A DNA stretch of 64,000 nucleotides from Paludibacteraceae bacterium (lineage in GTDB: Bacteria; Bacteroidota; Bacteroidia; Bacteroidales; Paludibacteraceae): assembly GCA_016285885.1 (NCBI GenBank), contig JAEERP010000004.1, forward strand, positions 186,001 to 250,000, written 5' to 3'. The position numbers were made by a program, and so were the translations under genes. Below, one piece after another: positions 32,141 through 41,842 of this stretch (positions are counted from its first letter, which is position 1; each line of letters begins with the position of its first letter). The notes beneath the pieces were generated by a model, which did no database searches, was not told the origin of the DNA, and worked only from the letters and a program-made list of their open reading frames with translations.

Positions 32141-32190
32141 TTATTAATTGGATGAGATAACATATTATTAACCTTAAAATATTTATTAAA

Positions 32191-33027
32191 ATGAGTTTTT
32201 CAGAATTGCGTGATACCGCAGGTTATCAGAAATTCACTGCCCTTGCGTATGGTTTGGGTGCGAGTGTCGTTATTATTGGAGCGTTGTTTAAGATCATGCA
32301 CTGGCCAGGTGCAGGTATCGTGTTGACAATCGGTATGTGTACGGAGGCTTTCTTGTTTGCATTGTCCGCATTCGATAAACCTCACGTAGAGTACAAGTGG
32401 GATAGAGTATATCCTCAATTGAACGAAGACGAGGAAGGTGGTACTGCTACCGGACTTGTTAATGCTAATACTAATGCAGCTGAGGAGAAGAGACTTGAGC
32501 TTCAGAAGATCCGTGAAATGGTTGACGGTGAGATGCAAAACTTGAAGGATGGTATCCACAGCTTGAACGTAACTGCAGGTCAATTGACAGACTTGTCAAG
32601 CGCTGCAGCAGTTTCTGGCGAGTATACTAACACTTTGAGACAAGCAACTAGCGCAGCTAGCGCATTCGCTTCTTCTCAACAAAGCTTGAAAGAGGCTTCT
32701 GAGTCTTTGGATTCTTCTTACAAGAATATCGCCGCTAGCATCAGCTCAGCCTCTCAAGGTTCTCAGAGCTTCGCTGCTCAGATGGACGGTATCAACAAGA
32801 ACATTTCTACTATCAACTCAGTATTCGAGCTTCAAGTTAAGTCTGTTAACGAACAGAACGAGGCTATGAAGACTTTGGCTTCTGCAGTTAAAACAATCGA
32901 AACTTCATTGAACGGTTCTGCTGCTGAGGCTGAGGAGTACAAGAAACAAGTTGCTTTGTTGGCTTCTCAGATGAAGAGCTTGAACTCTATCTATGGCGGT
33001 ATGCTTAGCGCTATGACTATTAAATAA
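32191..33027 (+). CDS. gldL: T9SS inner-membrane motor protein GldL/PorL
   Basis: A 278-residue protein with two N-terminal transmembrane helices (ALAYGLGASVVIIGALFKI at about 18-36 and AGIVLTIGMCTEAFLFALSAF at about 42-62) linked by HWPG, as in GldL/PorL. The remainder is cytoplasmic and coiled-coil-like, with long Ser/Ala/Gln-rich helices. GldL is the stator-like part of the proton-driven motor that, with GldM, powers T9SS export and gliding. A glutamate (about residue 53) lies in helix 2, where the proton path is known in the family. It follows gldK by 50 bases and is followed by gldM. Confidence 0.95.
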   Translation: MSFSELRDTAGYQKFTALAYGLGASVVIIGALFKIMHWPGAGIVLTIGMCTEAFLFALSAFDKPHVEYKWDRVYPQLNEDEEGGTATGLVNANTNAAEEKRLELQKIREMVDGEMQNLKDGIHSLNVTAGQLTDLSSAAAVSGEYTNTLRQATSAASAFASSQQSLKEASESLDSSYKNIAASISSASQGSQSFAAQMDGINKNISTINSVFELQVKSVNEQNEAMKTLASAVKTIETSLNGSAAEAEEYKKQVALLASQMKSLNSIYGGMLSAMTIK

Positions 33028-33065
33028 TGAATTTTAGGATTTAATCTAACTAAAGAAGTTTAATT

Positions 33066-34649
33066 ATGGGTGGCGCTAAAAATTGTCCGGAAACCCCGAG
33101 ACAGAAGATGATATCCATGATGTATTTGGTGTTGACCGCAATGCTTGCATTGAACGTGTCTGCCCAGATCTTGAATGGATACGCTTTGGTGAATGATTCA
33201 ATGAAGAAAAACATCACGATCAGTGATGGTAAGCTTGACAATTTGAGCAACGAATTTGATGGCTTATTGCATTCGGATTCCATCAAAGCCAATAAGGTGA
33301 AGCCTAGGGTTGACAGCGTGATCGCTCAATCTGACGCTTTCTGTGAATACATTAGTGGTCTTGAGAAAAAGATCATTACTACGATCATGGGTGATCCAAA
33401 CGCTACGGAGTTGGATCCTTCTATGCACGGTGATTTGAACGTAGCTAGCCAAATCGGTTTGGTTGACAAGGAGAACGGTAAGACCAATGCAACTATCTTG
33501 AAAGAGAAGATGATTGAGTACCGTACTTTCATGGCTACCATCGATACGGCTAAGGCTAAATCAATCGAGAACACTTTCTCTACGGATGATCTTACTCCAA
33601 CAGAGAAGGGTGGTAAGAAAAAAGCTTGGGAGCTTGGTGTGTTCGAGGACATGCCTGCTATCGCAACGTTGACAGTGCTTAACAAGATCAAGAACGATGT
33701 CAAGATCACTCAATCTGAGGCACTCGCTTACTTGATCGGATCTATGGATGCCGGTGACTTCCGTGTGAACAAGATCCAAGCCCTCGCAATTCCTAACTCA
33801 AGCTACATCATGCGTGGTGGTAAGTACTCTGCTCAGATCATCTTGGCTGCTACTGACTCTACTAAGAAGCCAGTCATCACCATCAATGGTACTCCATTGG
33901 AGAAGGATCGTTATGAGTTCGTTTGTACTTCCGTTGGTACGAAGAAGTATTCAGGTAACATGGTTCTTACTAAGAAGAACGGTGAGACTCAAACTTACAA
34001 CTTCGAGAGCGAGTATACCGTTGGTGAGCCTACGGCTACTGTATCTGCTGACTTGATGAACGTGCTCTACGCCGGTTTCAAGAACCCAATCAGCGTGTCA
34101 GTTCCAGGTGTGGCTGCTAACAGTATCGAGATCAGCCCTTCTAACATCAAGTCTTCTTCTAGAACTTCTACAGGATGGTTGGTTGTTCCTGCTAAGGTGG
34201 GTACTCCTTGTAACATCTCTGTAAGCGCTAAGGTTGACGGTAAGACGCAACACATCGCGACTAAGACATTCCGTGTAAAGAAATTGCCAGATCCATTGGC
34301 AATGATCGAGTATACGAATGCTCAAGGTGTTAAGAGCAGATATAGAGGTAACGCTTTGGATAAGAGCATCTCTAAGAACCTCTTGATCACTGCTCGTCGT
34401 ATTGTTGCTGAGTTGAACGATTCTGATTTGGATGTTAAGTATAAAGTGTTGGAGTTCTCTTTGAACTATTTCGACTCAATGGGTAACACCTTGATCGAGA
34501 AATCTTCAGGTGATCAATTGAACGATAGACAATTGAGAATCTTCAGAGAGATGACTAACAGAAAGACCGTTTATGTGTCTAACACGAAGGCTCTTGGTCA
34601 AGATGGTCTTACTCGTACTTTGCCTCCAGTGGAAGTGAAAATTAAATAA
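33066..34649 (+). CDS. gldM: T9SS motor-shaft protein GldM/PorM
   Basis: A 527-residue protein with a single N-terminal membrane helix (MISMMYLVLTAMLALNVSA, about residues 15-33) after the typical GAKNCPETPRQKM start. The large periplasmic part begins with a helical domain and continues as repeated beta-sandwich domains (for example GKYSAQIILAATD, YAGFKNPISVSVPGV). In known systems GldM spans the periplasm as a dimer, joins GldL in the inner membrane and reaches the GldK/GldN ring. Length agrees with family members. Codons are strongly biased, as expected for an abundant protein. Confidence 0.95.
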   Translation: MGGAKNCPETPRQKMISMMYLVLTAMLALNVSAQILNGYALVNDSMKKNITISDGKLDNLSNEFDGLLHSDSIKANKVKPRVDSVIAQSDAFCEYISGLEKKIITTIMGDPNATELDPSMHGDLNVASQIGLVDKENGKTNATILKEKMIEYRTFMATIDTAKAKSIENTFSTDDLTPTEKGGKKKAWELGVFEDMPAIATLTVLNKIKNDVKITQSEALAYLIGSMDAGDFRVNKIQALAIPNSSYIMRGGKYSAQIILAATDSTKKPVITINGTPLEKDRYEFVCTSVGTKKYSGNMVLTKKNGETQTYNFESEYTVGEPTATVSADLMNVLYAGFKNPISVSVPGVAANSIEISPSNIKSSSRTSTGWLVVPAKVGTPCNISVSAKVDGKTQHIATKTFRVKKLPDPLAMIEYTNAQGVKSRYRGNALDKSISKNLLITARRIVAELNDSDLDVKYKVLEFSLNYFDSMGNTLIEKSSGDQLNDRQLRIFREMTNRKTVYVSNTKALGQDGLTRTLPPVEVKIK

Positions 34650-34670
34650 GTAGTATAAAAGTTTAACGTT

Positions 34671-35558
34671 ATGAGTAATCTAGTTAAATTATTGTGTGTT
34701 GGTTTCGCGGCATTCTCCACTTCTGCCGTTTTCGCTCAGTTCGAGGAGAATTCTTTCTTCGATGAGTCTGGTGATGTATCTGTGGAAGTCGCTTCTAACA
34801 TGCCAACAAGTGGTCCTAAGGAGGGTCTCGAACCGATTGAATTGGTAAATCCTCGTGCGGACGATATCTTTTGGCAAAAGGTAGTTTATAGGACTATTGA
34901 CTTGCGTGAGAAGATGAATTATCCTTTGTATTATCCTGAAGAAGCTGTAGACAACAGACAAAGTTTCTTTACTCTGATGTTTAGACTTATTCAAGAAGAT
35001 AAGATTAAGGCTTATGAGTATCTCGATGCTCGTGAGATCTTTACAAAGGAGCACGAACTTACGTTTAGCGAAATCATCAATAAGTTCGAAATTATCCATG
35101 AGAAGAAAGCTGATTCTTTGACAAACGATTCTATCATCGTTGTCGCTGAGTCTGACGTTCCTAACCGTGATGTCGTTAAGTTCTACGTAAAAGAGGTTTG
35201 GTATTTCGACAAAATCACTTCTACGTTCAATGCACGTATCATCGCATTCTGCCCTATTATGGTCAAGGAAGGTGACCTCGGTCTTCAAAAGTTCCCTCTC
35301 TTCTGGGTTCCGTTTGAGACGATCCGCCCATACTTGGCACAACAGGAAGTCCTTATAACTGATAAGAACAATGGCGCAAGACCTTCTCTTGACGATATCT
35401 TCGTGAAGAGACGTTTCTCAAGCTACATTTATAAGGAGTCTAACATCTACAACAGAAACTTGTTGCAGTACAATGTCTCTTCAGAGGATGTTAGAAAAGA
35501 ACAGCAGAAGGTTAAGACTTTGTTGCTTAACTTCGAAACGGATTTGTGGGAGTATTAA
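34671..35558 (+). CDS. gldN: T9SS ring protein GldN/PorN
   Basis: A 295-residue periplasmic protein with a signal peptide (cleavage near AVFAQ, residues 1-23). DIFWQKVVYRTIDLREKMNYPLYYP (split in two parts: DIFWQKVVYRTIDLREKM and NYPLYYPEE) and VKEVWYFDKITSTFNARIIA are characteristic of GldN/PorN. GldN interacts with GldK and GldM to form the ring around the outer-membrane translocon. It is the last core gene of the block and is followed by a strong terminator, so porP-gldKLMN is a self-contained unit. The remaining T9SS genes (sov/sprA, porV and others) are not in this window. Confidence 0.94.
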   Translation: MSNLVKLLCVGFAAFSTSAVFAQFEENSFFDESGDVSVEVASNMPTSGPKEGLEPIELVNPRADDIFWQKVVYRTIDLREKMNYPLYYPEEAVDNRQSFFTLMFRLIQEDKIKAYEYLDAREIFTKEHELTFSEIINKFEIIHEKKADSLTNDSIIVVAESDVPNRDVVKFYVKEVWYFDKITSTFNARIIAFCPIMVKEGDLGLQKFPLFWVPFETIRPYLAQQEVLITDKNNGARPSLDDIFVKRRFSSYIYKESNIYNRNLLQYNVSSEDVRKEQQKVKTLLLNFETDLWEY

Positions 35559-35576
35559 TCTTACTCTGAGTATATG

Positions 35577-35608
35577 AAGGGGTGACGGAAACGTTACCCC
35601 TTTTTTTT
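35577..35608 (+). terminator. gldN terminator
   Basis: An 11-bp stem, AAGGGGTGACG with CGTTACCCCTT, and a 4-base loop are followed by a T run. It separates the T9SS block from leuS. Confidence 0.9.
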
Positions 35609-35622
35609 GTCCCCTCCTTTCT

Positions 35623-35654
35623 TTTGTATGGTCTCTTAATTTTATGTAAATTCG
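35623..35654 (+). promoter_or_regulatory. leuS promoter
   Basis: TTTG at 35623-35626 and TAAATTCG at 35647-35654 with 20 bases between. The -7 variant is the same as at efp. It lies 18 bases before the leuS ATG, so the leader is very short. Confidence 0.6.
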
Positions 35655-35671
35655 CGAAAAAATTTGTCGAT

Positions 35672-38428
35672 ATGGATTATGTTTTCAGAGAAATAGAGAA
35701 AAAGTGGCAGAGTTATTGGAAGGATAATTCCACCTATAAGGTTGATATCAACAAGTCAAAGCCTAAATGTTATGTTTTGGATATGTTCCCGTATCCTTCG
35801 GGCGCTGGCCTTCATGTGGGACATCCGCTTGGGTATATCGCTTCTGACATCTATAGTAGATACAAACGTTTGTGCGGTTTTAATGTGCTGCACCCTATGG
35901 GGTACGACTCCTATGGTTTGCCTGCTGAACAGTATGCGATACAGACTGGCCAACACCCTGCTGTCACGACGACCAAGAATATTAATCGTTATCGTGAGCA
36001 ATTGGATAAGATAGGCTTCTGCTATGACTGGTCTCGCGAAGTCCGCACCTGCGACCCGAAATATTACAAATGGACGCAGTGGGCTTTCATCCAAATGTTT
36101 AATTCCTATTACGACAATGATTGCAACAGCGCTAAGCCTATCGCTGACCTTGTGGCTAAGCTCGAGAAGGGTGGCGCTGCTTCTGTCCATGCGGCTTGTT
36201 CCGAGGAGTTGACCTTCTCTGCCGAGGAGTGGAAGACTATGGATTTTAAACAGCAGCAAGCTGTTCTGATGAATTATCGTATCGCATATTTGGCTGACAC
36301 GAAAGTGAATTTCTGCCCGAAATTGGGTTGCGTGCTTGCCAATGATGAGATCAGTGAGGGTCTTTCCATCCGTGGTGGCTATCCTGTCGAACAACGTGTG
36401 ATGCGCCAGTGGAGCCTTCGTGTTTCCGCTTATGCCCAGCGTTTGTTGGACGGACTTGATGTTTTGGATTGGACGGACTCTTTGAAGGAGACCCAACGCA
36501 ACTGGATCGGCAGAAGCGAGGGTACTGAGATGAAGTTCAAGATTAAGGACAAGGATATTGATTTCGAGATCTTCACCACCCGCGCGGATACGATCTTTGG
36601 TGTCACCTTTATGGTTTTGGCGCCTGAATCCGCTTATGTGGATATGGTGACGACTCCTGGACAACGTCAGGCTGTGGATGAATACCTTGCGGCTGTGAAG
36701 CGTAGGACAGAGCGTGAACGCTTGGCTGATCGTCGTGTGACGGGTGTCTTCTCGGGAGCCTATGCCATTAACCCTGTCACGGAGAAGGAGATTCCGATTT
36801 GGATCAGTGATTATGTCCTCTCAGGATATGGTACGGGTGCGATCATGGCGGTCCCTGCCCACGATTCGCGCGACTACGCCTTCGCCAAGCATTTCAACTT
36901 GCCGATCATCCCTGTGATTGAGGGATGCGACGTGAGCGAGCAGAGCTTTGATGCCAAGGATGGTATCATGACCAATTCCGGATTCCTGAACGGCAAGACG
37001 GTGAAGGAGGCTATCGCTGCCACGAAGGTATATGTGAAGGAACATAACATCGGACGGGTTAAGGTGAACTACCGTCTCCGTGACGCTATCTTTAGTCGTC
37101 AACGTTATTGGGGCGAGCCTTTCCCTGTGTATTATAAAGATGGTTTGCCTTACGTCTTGGATGAGAGCAAGTTGCCTTTGGAACTTCCTGAGATTGAGAA
37201 CTTCCTCCCTACCGCATCGGGCGAGCCTCCGTTGGGTCATGCGAAGAACTGGTGCACGTCCGAGGGCTATCCGTATGAATTGAATACGATGCCAGGTTTC
37301 GCAGGCTCTTCCGCTTATTTCCTCCGCTACATGGATCCGCACAACGATAATGCTTTGGTCAGCCGTGAGGCGAACGACTATTGGCAGAATGTGGACCTCT
37401 ATTTGGGTGGTACGGAACATGCCACGGGTCACTTGATCTATAGCCGTTTCTGGAATAAATTCCTGTACGACTTGGGCATTATCTGTCAGGATGAGCCATT
37501 CAAGAAACTGATCAACCAGGGTATGATCCAGGGACGTTCTAATTTCGTCTATCGTATCAAGGATACCAACACGTTCGTCTCCCTGAATCTGAAGGATCAA
37601 TACGAGGTGACTCCTATCCATGTGGACGTGAATATCGTAAGCAATGATGTCCTCGATATCGAAGCGTTCAAGAACTGGATGCCTGATTACAAGAATGCGG
37701 AGTTCATCTTGGAGGACGGCAAATATATCTGTGGTTGGGCGGTTGAGAAGATGTCCAAGTCTATGTTCAATGTCGTCAACCCAGATGTTGTGGTGGAGAA
37801 ATATGGAGCGGACACGTTGCGTCTCTACGAGATGTTCCTTGGTCCGTTGGAGGCTTCAAAACCATGGGACACCAATGGTATCGATGGCGTCCATCGTTTC
37901 TTGAAGAAGTTCTGGAGCATGTTCTACGACAAAGATCAGGTGAAGGTGACGGATGAATCGTTGACCCCTGAGGAGTTGAAATCCCTTCATAAGCTGATCA
38001 AGAAGGTCACCTCGGATATCGAGAGCTTCTCTTTCAACACTTCAGTTGCCGCCTTTATGATCTGTGTGAATGAGTTGTCTTCCATGAAGTGCAGCAAGAA
38101 GGCCGCATTGGAGCCTTTGTGTATCCTTTTGGCGCCGTTCGCTCCGCACATCTCGGAGGAGCTGTACCATGCGCTTGGAAATACAGGGACAATCTGTGAC
38201 GCGCAATGGCCGAAATACGACGAGCAATACCTGAAGGAATCCAATTGCAAGTATGCGATCTCCTTCAATGGAAAGGTGAAGCAGTCTATGGAATTGCCGG
38301 TTGATATGGACAAGGCAACGGTGGAGAAGACCGTTGTTTCATCCGAAGCTGTGGCTAAGATACTTGGCGACAAGCCGATCAAAAAGGTGATCGTAGTCCC
38401 TGGAAAAATTGTTAACATCGTCTTTTGA
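35672..38428 (+). CDS. leuS: Leucyl-tRNA synthetase
   Basis: A 918-residue class I synthetase for tRNA-Leu. The HIGH motif is in [16 protein letters not shown] (about residues 40-55), the CP1 editing domain has [13 protein letters not shown] and [16 protein letters not shown], and the KMSKS loop is EKMSKSMFN (about 693). CP1 hydrolyses wrongly charged tRNA. An additional segment with [15 protein letters not shown] near 152-170 is typical of Bacteroidota LeuS. The ATG at 35672 is chosen because an earlier frame start would overlap the gldN terminator and the promoter. The anticodon-binding helical domain is complete. Confidence 0.96.
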   Translation: MDYVFREIEKKWQSYWKDNSTYKVDINKSKPKCYVLDMFPYPSGAGLHVGHPLGYIASDIYSRYKRLCGFNVLHPMGYDSYGLPAEQYAIQTGQHPAVTTTKNINRYREQLDKIGFCYDWSREVRTCDPKYYKWTQWAFIQMFNSYYDNDCNSAKPIADLVAKLEKGGAASVHAACSEELTFSAEEWKTMDFKQQQAVLMNYRIAYLADTKVNFCPKLGCVLANDEISEGLSIRGGYPVEQRVMRQWSLRVSAYAQRLLDGLDVLDWTDSLKETQRNWIGRSEGTEMKFKIKDKDIDFEIFTTRADTIFGVTFMVLAPESAYVDMVTTPGQRQAVDEYLAAVKRRTERERLADRRVTGVFSGAYAINPVTEKEIPIWISDYVLSGYGTGAIMAVPAHDSRDYAFAKHFNLPIIPVIEGCDVSEQSFDAKDGIMTNSGFLNGKTVKEAIAATKVYVKEHNIGRVKVNYRLRDAIFSRQRYWGEPFPVYYKDGLPYVLDESKLPLELPEIENFLPTASGEPPLGHAKNWCTSEGYPYELNTMPGFAGSSAYFLRYMDPHNDNALVSREANDYWQNVDLYLGGTEHATGHLIYSRFWNKFLYDLGIICQDEPFKKLINQGMIQGRSNFVYRIKDTNTFVSLNLKDQYEVTPIHVDVNIVSNDVLDIEAFKNWMPDYKNAEFILEDGKYICGWAVEKMSKSMFNVVNPDVVVEKYGADTLRLYEMFLGPLEASKPWDTNGIDGVHRFLKKFWSMFYDKDQVKVTDESLTPEELKSLHKLIKKVTSDIESFSFNTSVAAFMICVNELSSMKCSKKAALEPLCILLAPFAPHISEELYHALGNTGTICDAQWPKYDEQYLKESNCKYAISFNGKVKQSMELPVDMDKATVEKTVVSSEAVAKILGDKPIKKVIVVPGKIVNIVF

Positions 38429-38438
38429 CGGAAAACAG

Positions 38439-38469
38439 TTTGCCAGTAAAAAATGTTTTATTAATTTTG
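38439..38469 (+). promoter_or_regulatory. rplS promoter
   Basis: TTTG at 38439-38442 and TAATTTTG at 38462-38469 followed by C, exactly 19 bases apart. About 80 bases of leader precede rplS. Confidence 0.75.
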
Positions 38470-38550
38470 CGAAGTTTTTGCGCAATCTCTGTCGGAGCAA
38501 AAGGTATCCGTTACATTGCGTTATGTTTAAAGTAATAATTAAAAACTAAA

Positions 38551-38898
38551 ATGGATTTAATTAAAGTAGCTGAGGGAGCGTTTTCTGCAGGAAAGGAATT
38601 CCCTCAATTTAAGAGCGGAGACACGGTGACTGTCGCATACAGAATCGTGGAGGGTAACAAGGAGCGTATCCAGCAATTCCGCGGAGATGTCATCCGTATC
38701 TGTGGACACATGGACAAGAAGCGTTTTACTGTACGTAAGATCTCTGGTGGTGTGGGTGTAGAGAGAATTTTCCCTATGGATTCTCCATTCATCGAGAGCA
38801 TCACAGTGAACAAGGTTGGTAAGGTTCGTAGAGCTAAGTTGTATTATCTTCGTGATCTCACTGGTAAGAAAGCTAGAATCAAAGAGAAGAAAATCTAA
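38551..38898 (+). CDS. rplS: 50S ribosomal protein L19
   Basis: A 115-residue ribosomal protein L19, found at the 30S-50S interface. [50 protein letters not shown] and [20 protein letters not shown] are all typical of the family. The gene is monocistronic here, between a consensus promoter and an intrinsic terminator. The leader of about 80 bases shows no known ribosomal autoregulatory structure that I recognise. Confidence 0.98.
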   Translation: MDLIKVAEGAFSAGKEFPQFKSGDTVTVAYRIVEGNKERIQQFRGDVIRICGHMDKKRFTVRKISGGVGVERIFPMDSPFIESITVNKVGKVRRAKLYYLRDLTGKKARIKEKKI

Positions 38899-38917
38899 AT
38901 CAATCTTAATATTCAGG

Positions 38918-38947
38918 AAAGAGAGGCCCCAAAAGTCTCTCTTTTTT
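38918..38947 (+). terminator. rplS terminator
   Basis: An 8-bp stem AAAGAGAG/CTCTCTTT is followed by a T run. It partly overlaps the -33 element of the next promoter. Confidence 0.8.
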
Positions 38948-38977
38948 GTTTTTTAATGGATATTTTATGTAAATTTG
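38945..38977 (+). promoter_or_regulatory. Promoter of the SurA/OstA gene train
   Basis: TTTG at 38945-38948 and TAAATTTG at 38970-38977 followed by C, 21 bases apart. The gene starts 29 bases downstream. Confidence 0.65.
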
Positions 38978-39006
38978 CCTGTCATATAAAAATTTGAAAA
39001 CATAAA

Positions 39007-40962
39007 ATGAGAGACATGAAACGTTGCATAAGTGTGGTTTTGATGTGGATGGCTTGGTCCCAGGTCACTCTTGCCCAAAATACTGACCCCGTCCTTTTTA
39101 CAATGAAGAGTCTTGGAGATGAATATATAGAGGAGGTGACTAAATCCGAGTTCGAGTATATATACCGGAAAAACAATTCGAATCTTGCGACTGAGAAGAA
39201 GTCGTTGGATGAATATCTGCAATTGTTCGTCGATTTCAAGTTGAAGGTCTTGGACGCGAAGTTGATGTGGATAGACCGTTCCGAATCATACAAGAGGGAG
39301 TTGTCCACTTATGAGGCGCAATTGACGTTGCCATACCTGCGCGACACGCTGAAAGAGGAAGAGTTGGCTCGTGAGGCGTATGACCGTGATGCGTATGATG
39401 TTTCCGCATCGCATATCCTGGTCGCTTTGGATGAAAATGCGGCAGACACGACGAAAGCGTTCGCAAAGATTAACGATGTATATAACCAGTTGAAGAACGG
39501 CGCCTCTTTCCGTGAGATGGCCCAGAAATATTCTGACTGTCCTTCGAAGAGGGATGGCGGTTCTTTGGGTATTGTCAGACCGTTCACGACGGTATACCCA
39601 TTCGAAAATGCGGTCTACAACACGGCAGTTGGTGCGATCAGTAAGCCATTCAGGACCAAGTTCGGTTATCATATCGTGAATGTGACGAAGAAAGCTCCTC
39701 ACTACAGCGACGTACGTTTCTCTCAGATCGTTTTGGATGATTCTGTAGCAGCGAAGAATGATTTCGCCAACAAACTGTGTGAGCAGTTGAATGCGAAGAA
39801 GGTGAAGTTCGCCGATGCGGTGAAGAAATATTCTATCGATTCACTCACCCGAGTAAAAGATGGTGATGCTGGATGGTTGTCCTCCATGCCATATATCCCT
39901 CCTTTCTATGCGAATCAGTTGTGCCAAATAGGAGAAAAGGGCAAGTATGTCGTGCTGAAGTCGTTTGTCACCACCAATATTGTGGTCTTGACAGATATGG
40001 TGGGTAATAAACCTTATGACGAGGTGAAGAAGGAGTACAGGGCTCGGGTTGCCAAGGGTGATCGTGGAGAATTGTCGGTGGATAATGTTGTGGAGAAGAT
40101 GAAGCGTGATTATGGCGTGAAGGTCTTTCCTGAGGGCGTGGAGCCTTTCTATAGAATGGTCGAGATGAAATCTAATGATGACATTCACAACGAGTATCGC
40201 AAATTGTCCGAACCTCTCTATTCGTTTGACGGAAATGTATATCCTCAGGAGGATTTCCTCCCTGTGTTCAAAGATGAGCGTCATCAGTACAAAAAGAGCG
40301 ACACATTGTCCGCAAAACAATTCGTCGACAGATCTTTGGACGCATTCCTCAAGAAGAAGTGTTGGGAGAAGACCAAGTCTGATCTGAAGGAGAGAAATGC
40401 CGAGTATCGTAATCTCTTGAAGGAGTATAGCGATGGACTATTGCTCTTTGAGGCTAGTTCCCGGAAAGTGTGGAATAAGGCGGCGAAGGATAAGGAAGGA
40501 TTGGCTAAATTCTTTGATGAGAACAAGTCTAAATATAAGTGGACTGCCCCTAAATACAAGGGCGTTGTGATCTATTGCGCAGATAAGCCGACATTGACGA
40601 AGGTGAACAAGATGTTGCCTAAGTTAGATCAGGATTCCGTTGCCATCGTACTGAACAGAGAGTTCAACAAGGATGGTAAGAAACTTGTGAAGATGGAGCG
40701 CGGATTGTTCCAAGAGGGAGCTAACGCTGTAGTGGATTGCGATATCTTCAAGAAGGAGGGTGTTACTCTTCCGTCTGATGGAGCATTCCCATTCCATACG
40801 CTTAAAGGGAAATTGCTCACGGCGCCTGAATCTTACATGGATGTGAAGGGCCCTCTTACCGCTGATTACCAAAATTACTTGGAGCGTAAATGGGTGGAGG
40901 AACTACGGGAGCGTCATGAAGTCCACATTTTTAACAATGTACTCAATATGATTCATGAGTAA
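39007..40962 (+). CDS. Parvulin-type peptidyl-prolyl isomerase (SurA/PpiD-like)
   Basis: A 651-residue periplasmic foldase-like protein. A signal peptide covers residues 1-24 (cleavage after VTLAQ). A parvulin (rotamase) domain is seen at about 135-225: SASHILVALDENA, FREMAQKYSDCPSKRDGGSLG and FRTKFGYHIVNVTK. A second, degenerate domain follows (YSDVRFSQIVLDDS, about 237-320). The C-terminal 300 residues are helical and rich in lysine. SurA-like proteins chaperone outer-membrane proteins. The end overlaps the next start by 8 bases, and two further SurA-type genes follow, so the three probably work in the same assembly pathway. Confidence 0.85.
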   Translation: MRDMKRCISVVLMWMAWSQVTLAQNTDPVLFTMKSLGDEYIEEVTKSEFEYIYRKNNSNLATEKKSLDEYLQLFVDFKLKVLDAKLMWIDRSESYKRELSTYEAQLTLPYLRDTLKEEELAREAYDRDAYDVSASHILVALDENAADTTKAFAKINDVYNQLKNGASFREMAQKYSDCPSKRDGGSLGIVRPFTTVYPFENAVYNTAVGAISKPFRTKFGYHIVNVTKKAPHYSDVRFSQIVLDDSVAAKNDFANKLCEQLNAKKVKFADAVKKYSIDSLTRVKDGDAGWLSSMPYIPPFYANQLCQIGEKGKYVVLKSFVTTNIVVLTDMVGNKPYDEVKKEYRARVAKGDRGELSVDNVVEKMKRDYGVKVFPEGVEPFYRMVEMKSNDDIHNEYRKLSEPLYSFDGNVYPQEDFLPVFKDERHQYKKSDTLSAKQFVDRSLDAFLKKKCWEKTKSDLKERNAEYRNLLKEYSDGLLLFEASSRKVWNKAAKDKEGLAKFFDENKSKYKWTAPKYKGVVIYCADKPTLTKVNKMLPKLDQDSVAIVLNREFNKDGKKLVKMERGLFQEGANAVVDCDIFKKEGVTLPSDGAFPFHTLKGKLLTAPESYMDVKGPLTADYQNYLERKWVEELRERHEVHIFNNVLNMIHE

Positions 40963-41842
40963 GAAGAGATTGTCATATAGAACGCACGTCGTTCCGAGAC
41001 CTGTTTCGATTGTGGGGGGGATTATCCTCTCTCTGGTGCTCTCTTCCTGCGATTTCGTCTCCTCGTTGGTTCGCCACGACAAGGTGGTGGCGGAGGTGAT
41101 GGGAAAGCGTCTGACGGAAACGGAGTTGTACAGGAATCTCGATTTGACGGGTCTGAGCTCTTCCGATAGTGCGGATGCCATAGATGTATATGTGAGGGAT
41201 TGGGCCTCTAGTACCTTGATGTATGAATTGGCGCGCGATGAGTTTTCGGGAAGCAAAGAGCTTGACTCTTTGGTGGAGAGTTATCGGCAGTCGTTATATG
41301 TCTATGAGTATGAGTTGCGTTTGATTAAAGAGCATTTGTCGACTCAGATCACGGACGATCAGGTGTTTACCTACTACAAGGAGAACTCATCCTTGTTCTA
41401 CTTGCAGGAACCTTTGGTGCAGGGTGTCTTGATGACCCTCCTGAATAAGTCGCCGGACTATGAGGTGATCAAGTTGTTGATGGAATCTCCAAGAGACACG
41501 AACATGGATATGATAGAGTCGTACAGCGTGAAGAATGCGGCGAAGTTTGATTACTTCAACAACACATGGACCCTCTTCTCCGAGATCCAAAAGAAATGTC
41601 CTTTGCCGATCCATGAGGTTGATTTCAAGGAAAAGACCTTGTATACGGAGACAGACTCTGTCCGTACGGTTTTTTTGTATGTGACGAAGTGTGTCTCGGC
41701 GGGCGATATGCAACCGTTTGAGTTTGCCAAGAGTAGAATCCGATCCATTTTGACAGAACAGCGAAAGACTGGCTATCTTCGTTCCTATCGGAATGAATTG
41801 TATGAGAGAGGTTTGTCGAATGGCTCTGTGAAACGATATTAA
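40955..41842 (+). CDS. SurA-like lipoprotein without a clear isomerase domain
   Basis: A 295-residue lipoprotein. The signal region GGIILSLVLSSC ends in a lipobox (LSSC), with the lipidated cysteine near residue 32. The N-terminal region after it (KVVAEVMGKRLTETELYRNL) and the helical stretch with DDQVFTYYKENSSLFYL resemble the SurA N-terminal chaperone core. No complete parvulin active-site pattern was found. It overlaps both neighbours (8 bases before, TAATG after), so it is translated together with the other two. A chaperone role without catalysis is my inference; it may hold outer-membrane protein clients close to a membrane. Confidence 0.75.
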   Translation: MSKKRLSYRTHVVPRPVSIVGGIILSLVLSSCDFVSSLVRHDKVVAEVMGKRLTETELYRNLDLTGLSSSDSADAIDVYVRDWASSTLMYELARDEFSGSKELDSLVESYRQSLYVYEYELRLIKEHLSTQITDDQVFTYYKENSSLFYLQEPLVQGVLMTLLNKSPDYEVIKLLMESPRDTNMDMIESYSVKNAAKFDYFNNTWTLFSEIQKKCPLPIHEVDFKEKTLYTETDSVRTVFLYVTKCVSAGDMQPFEFAKSRIRSILTEQRKTGYLRSYRNELYERGLSNGSVKRY

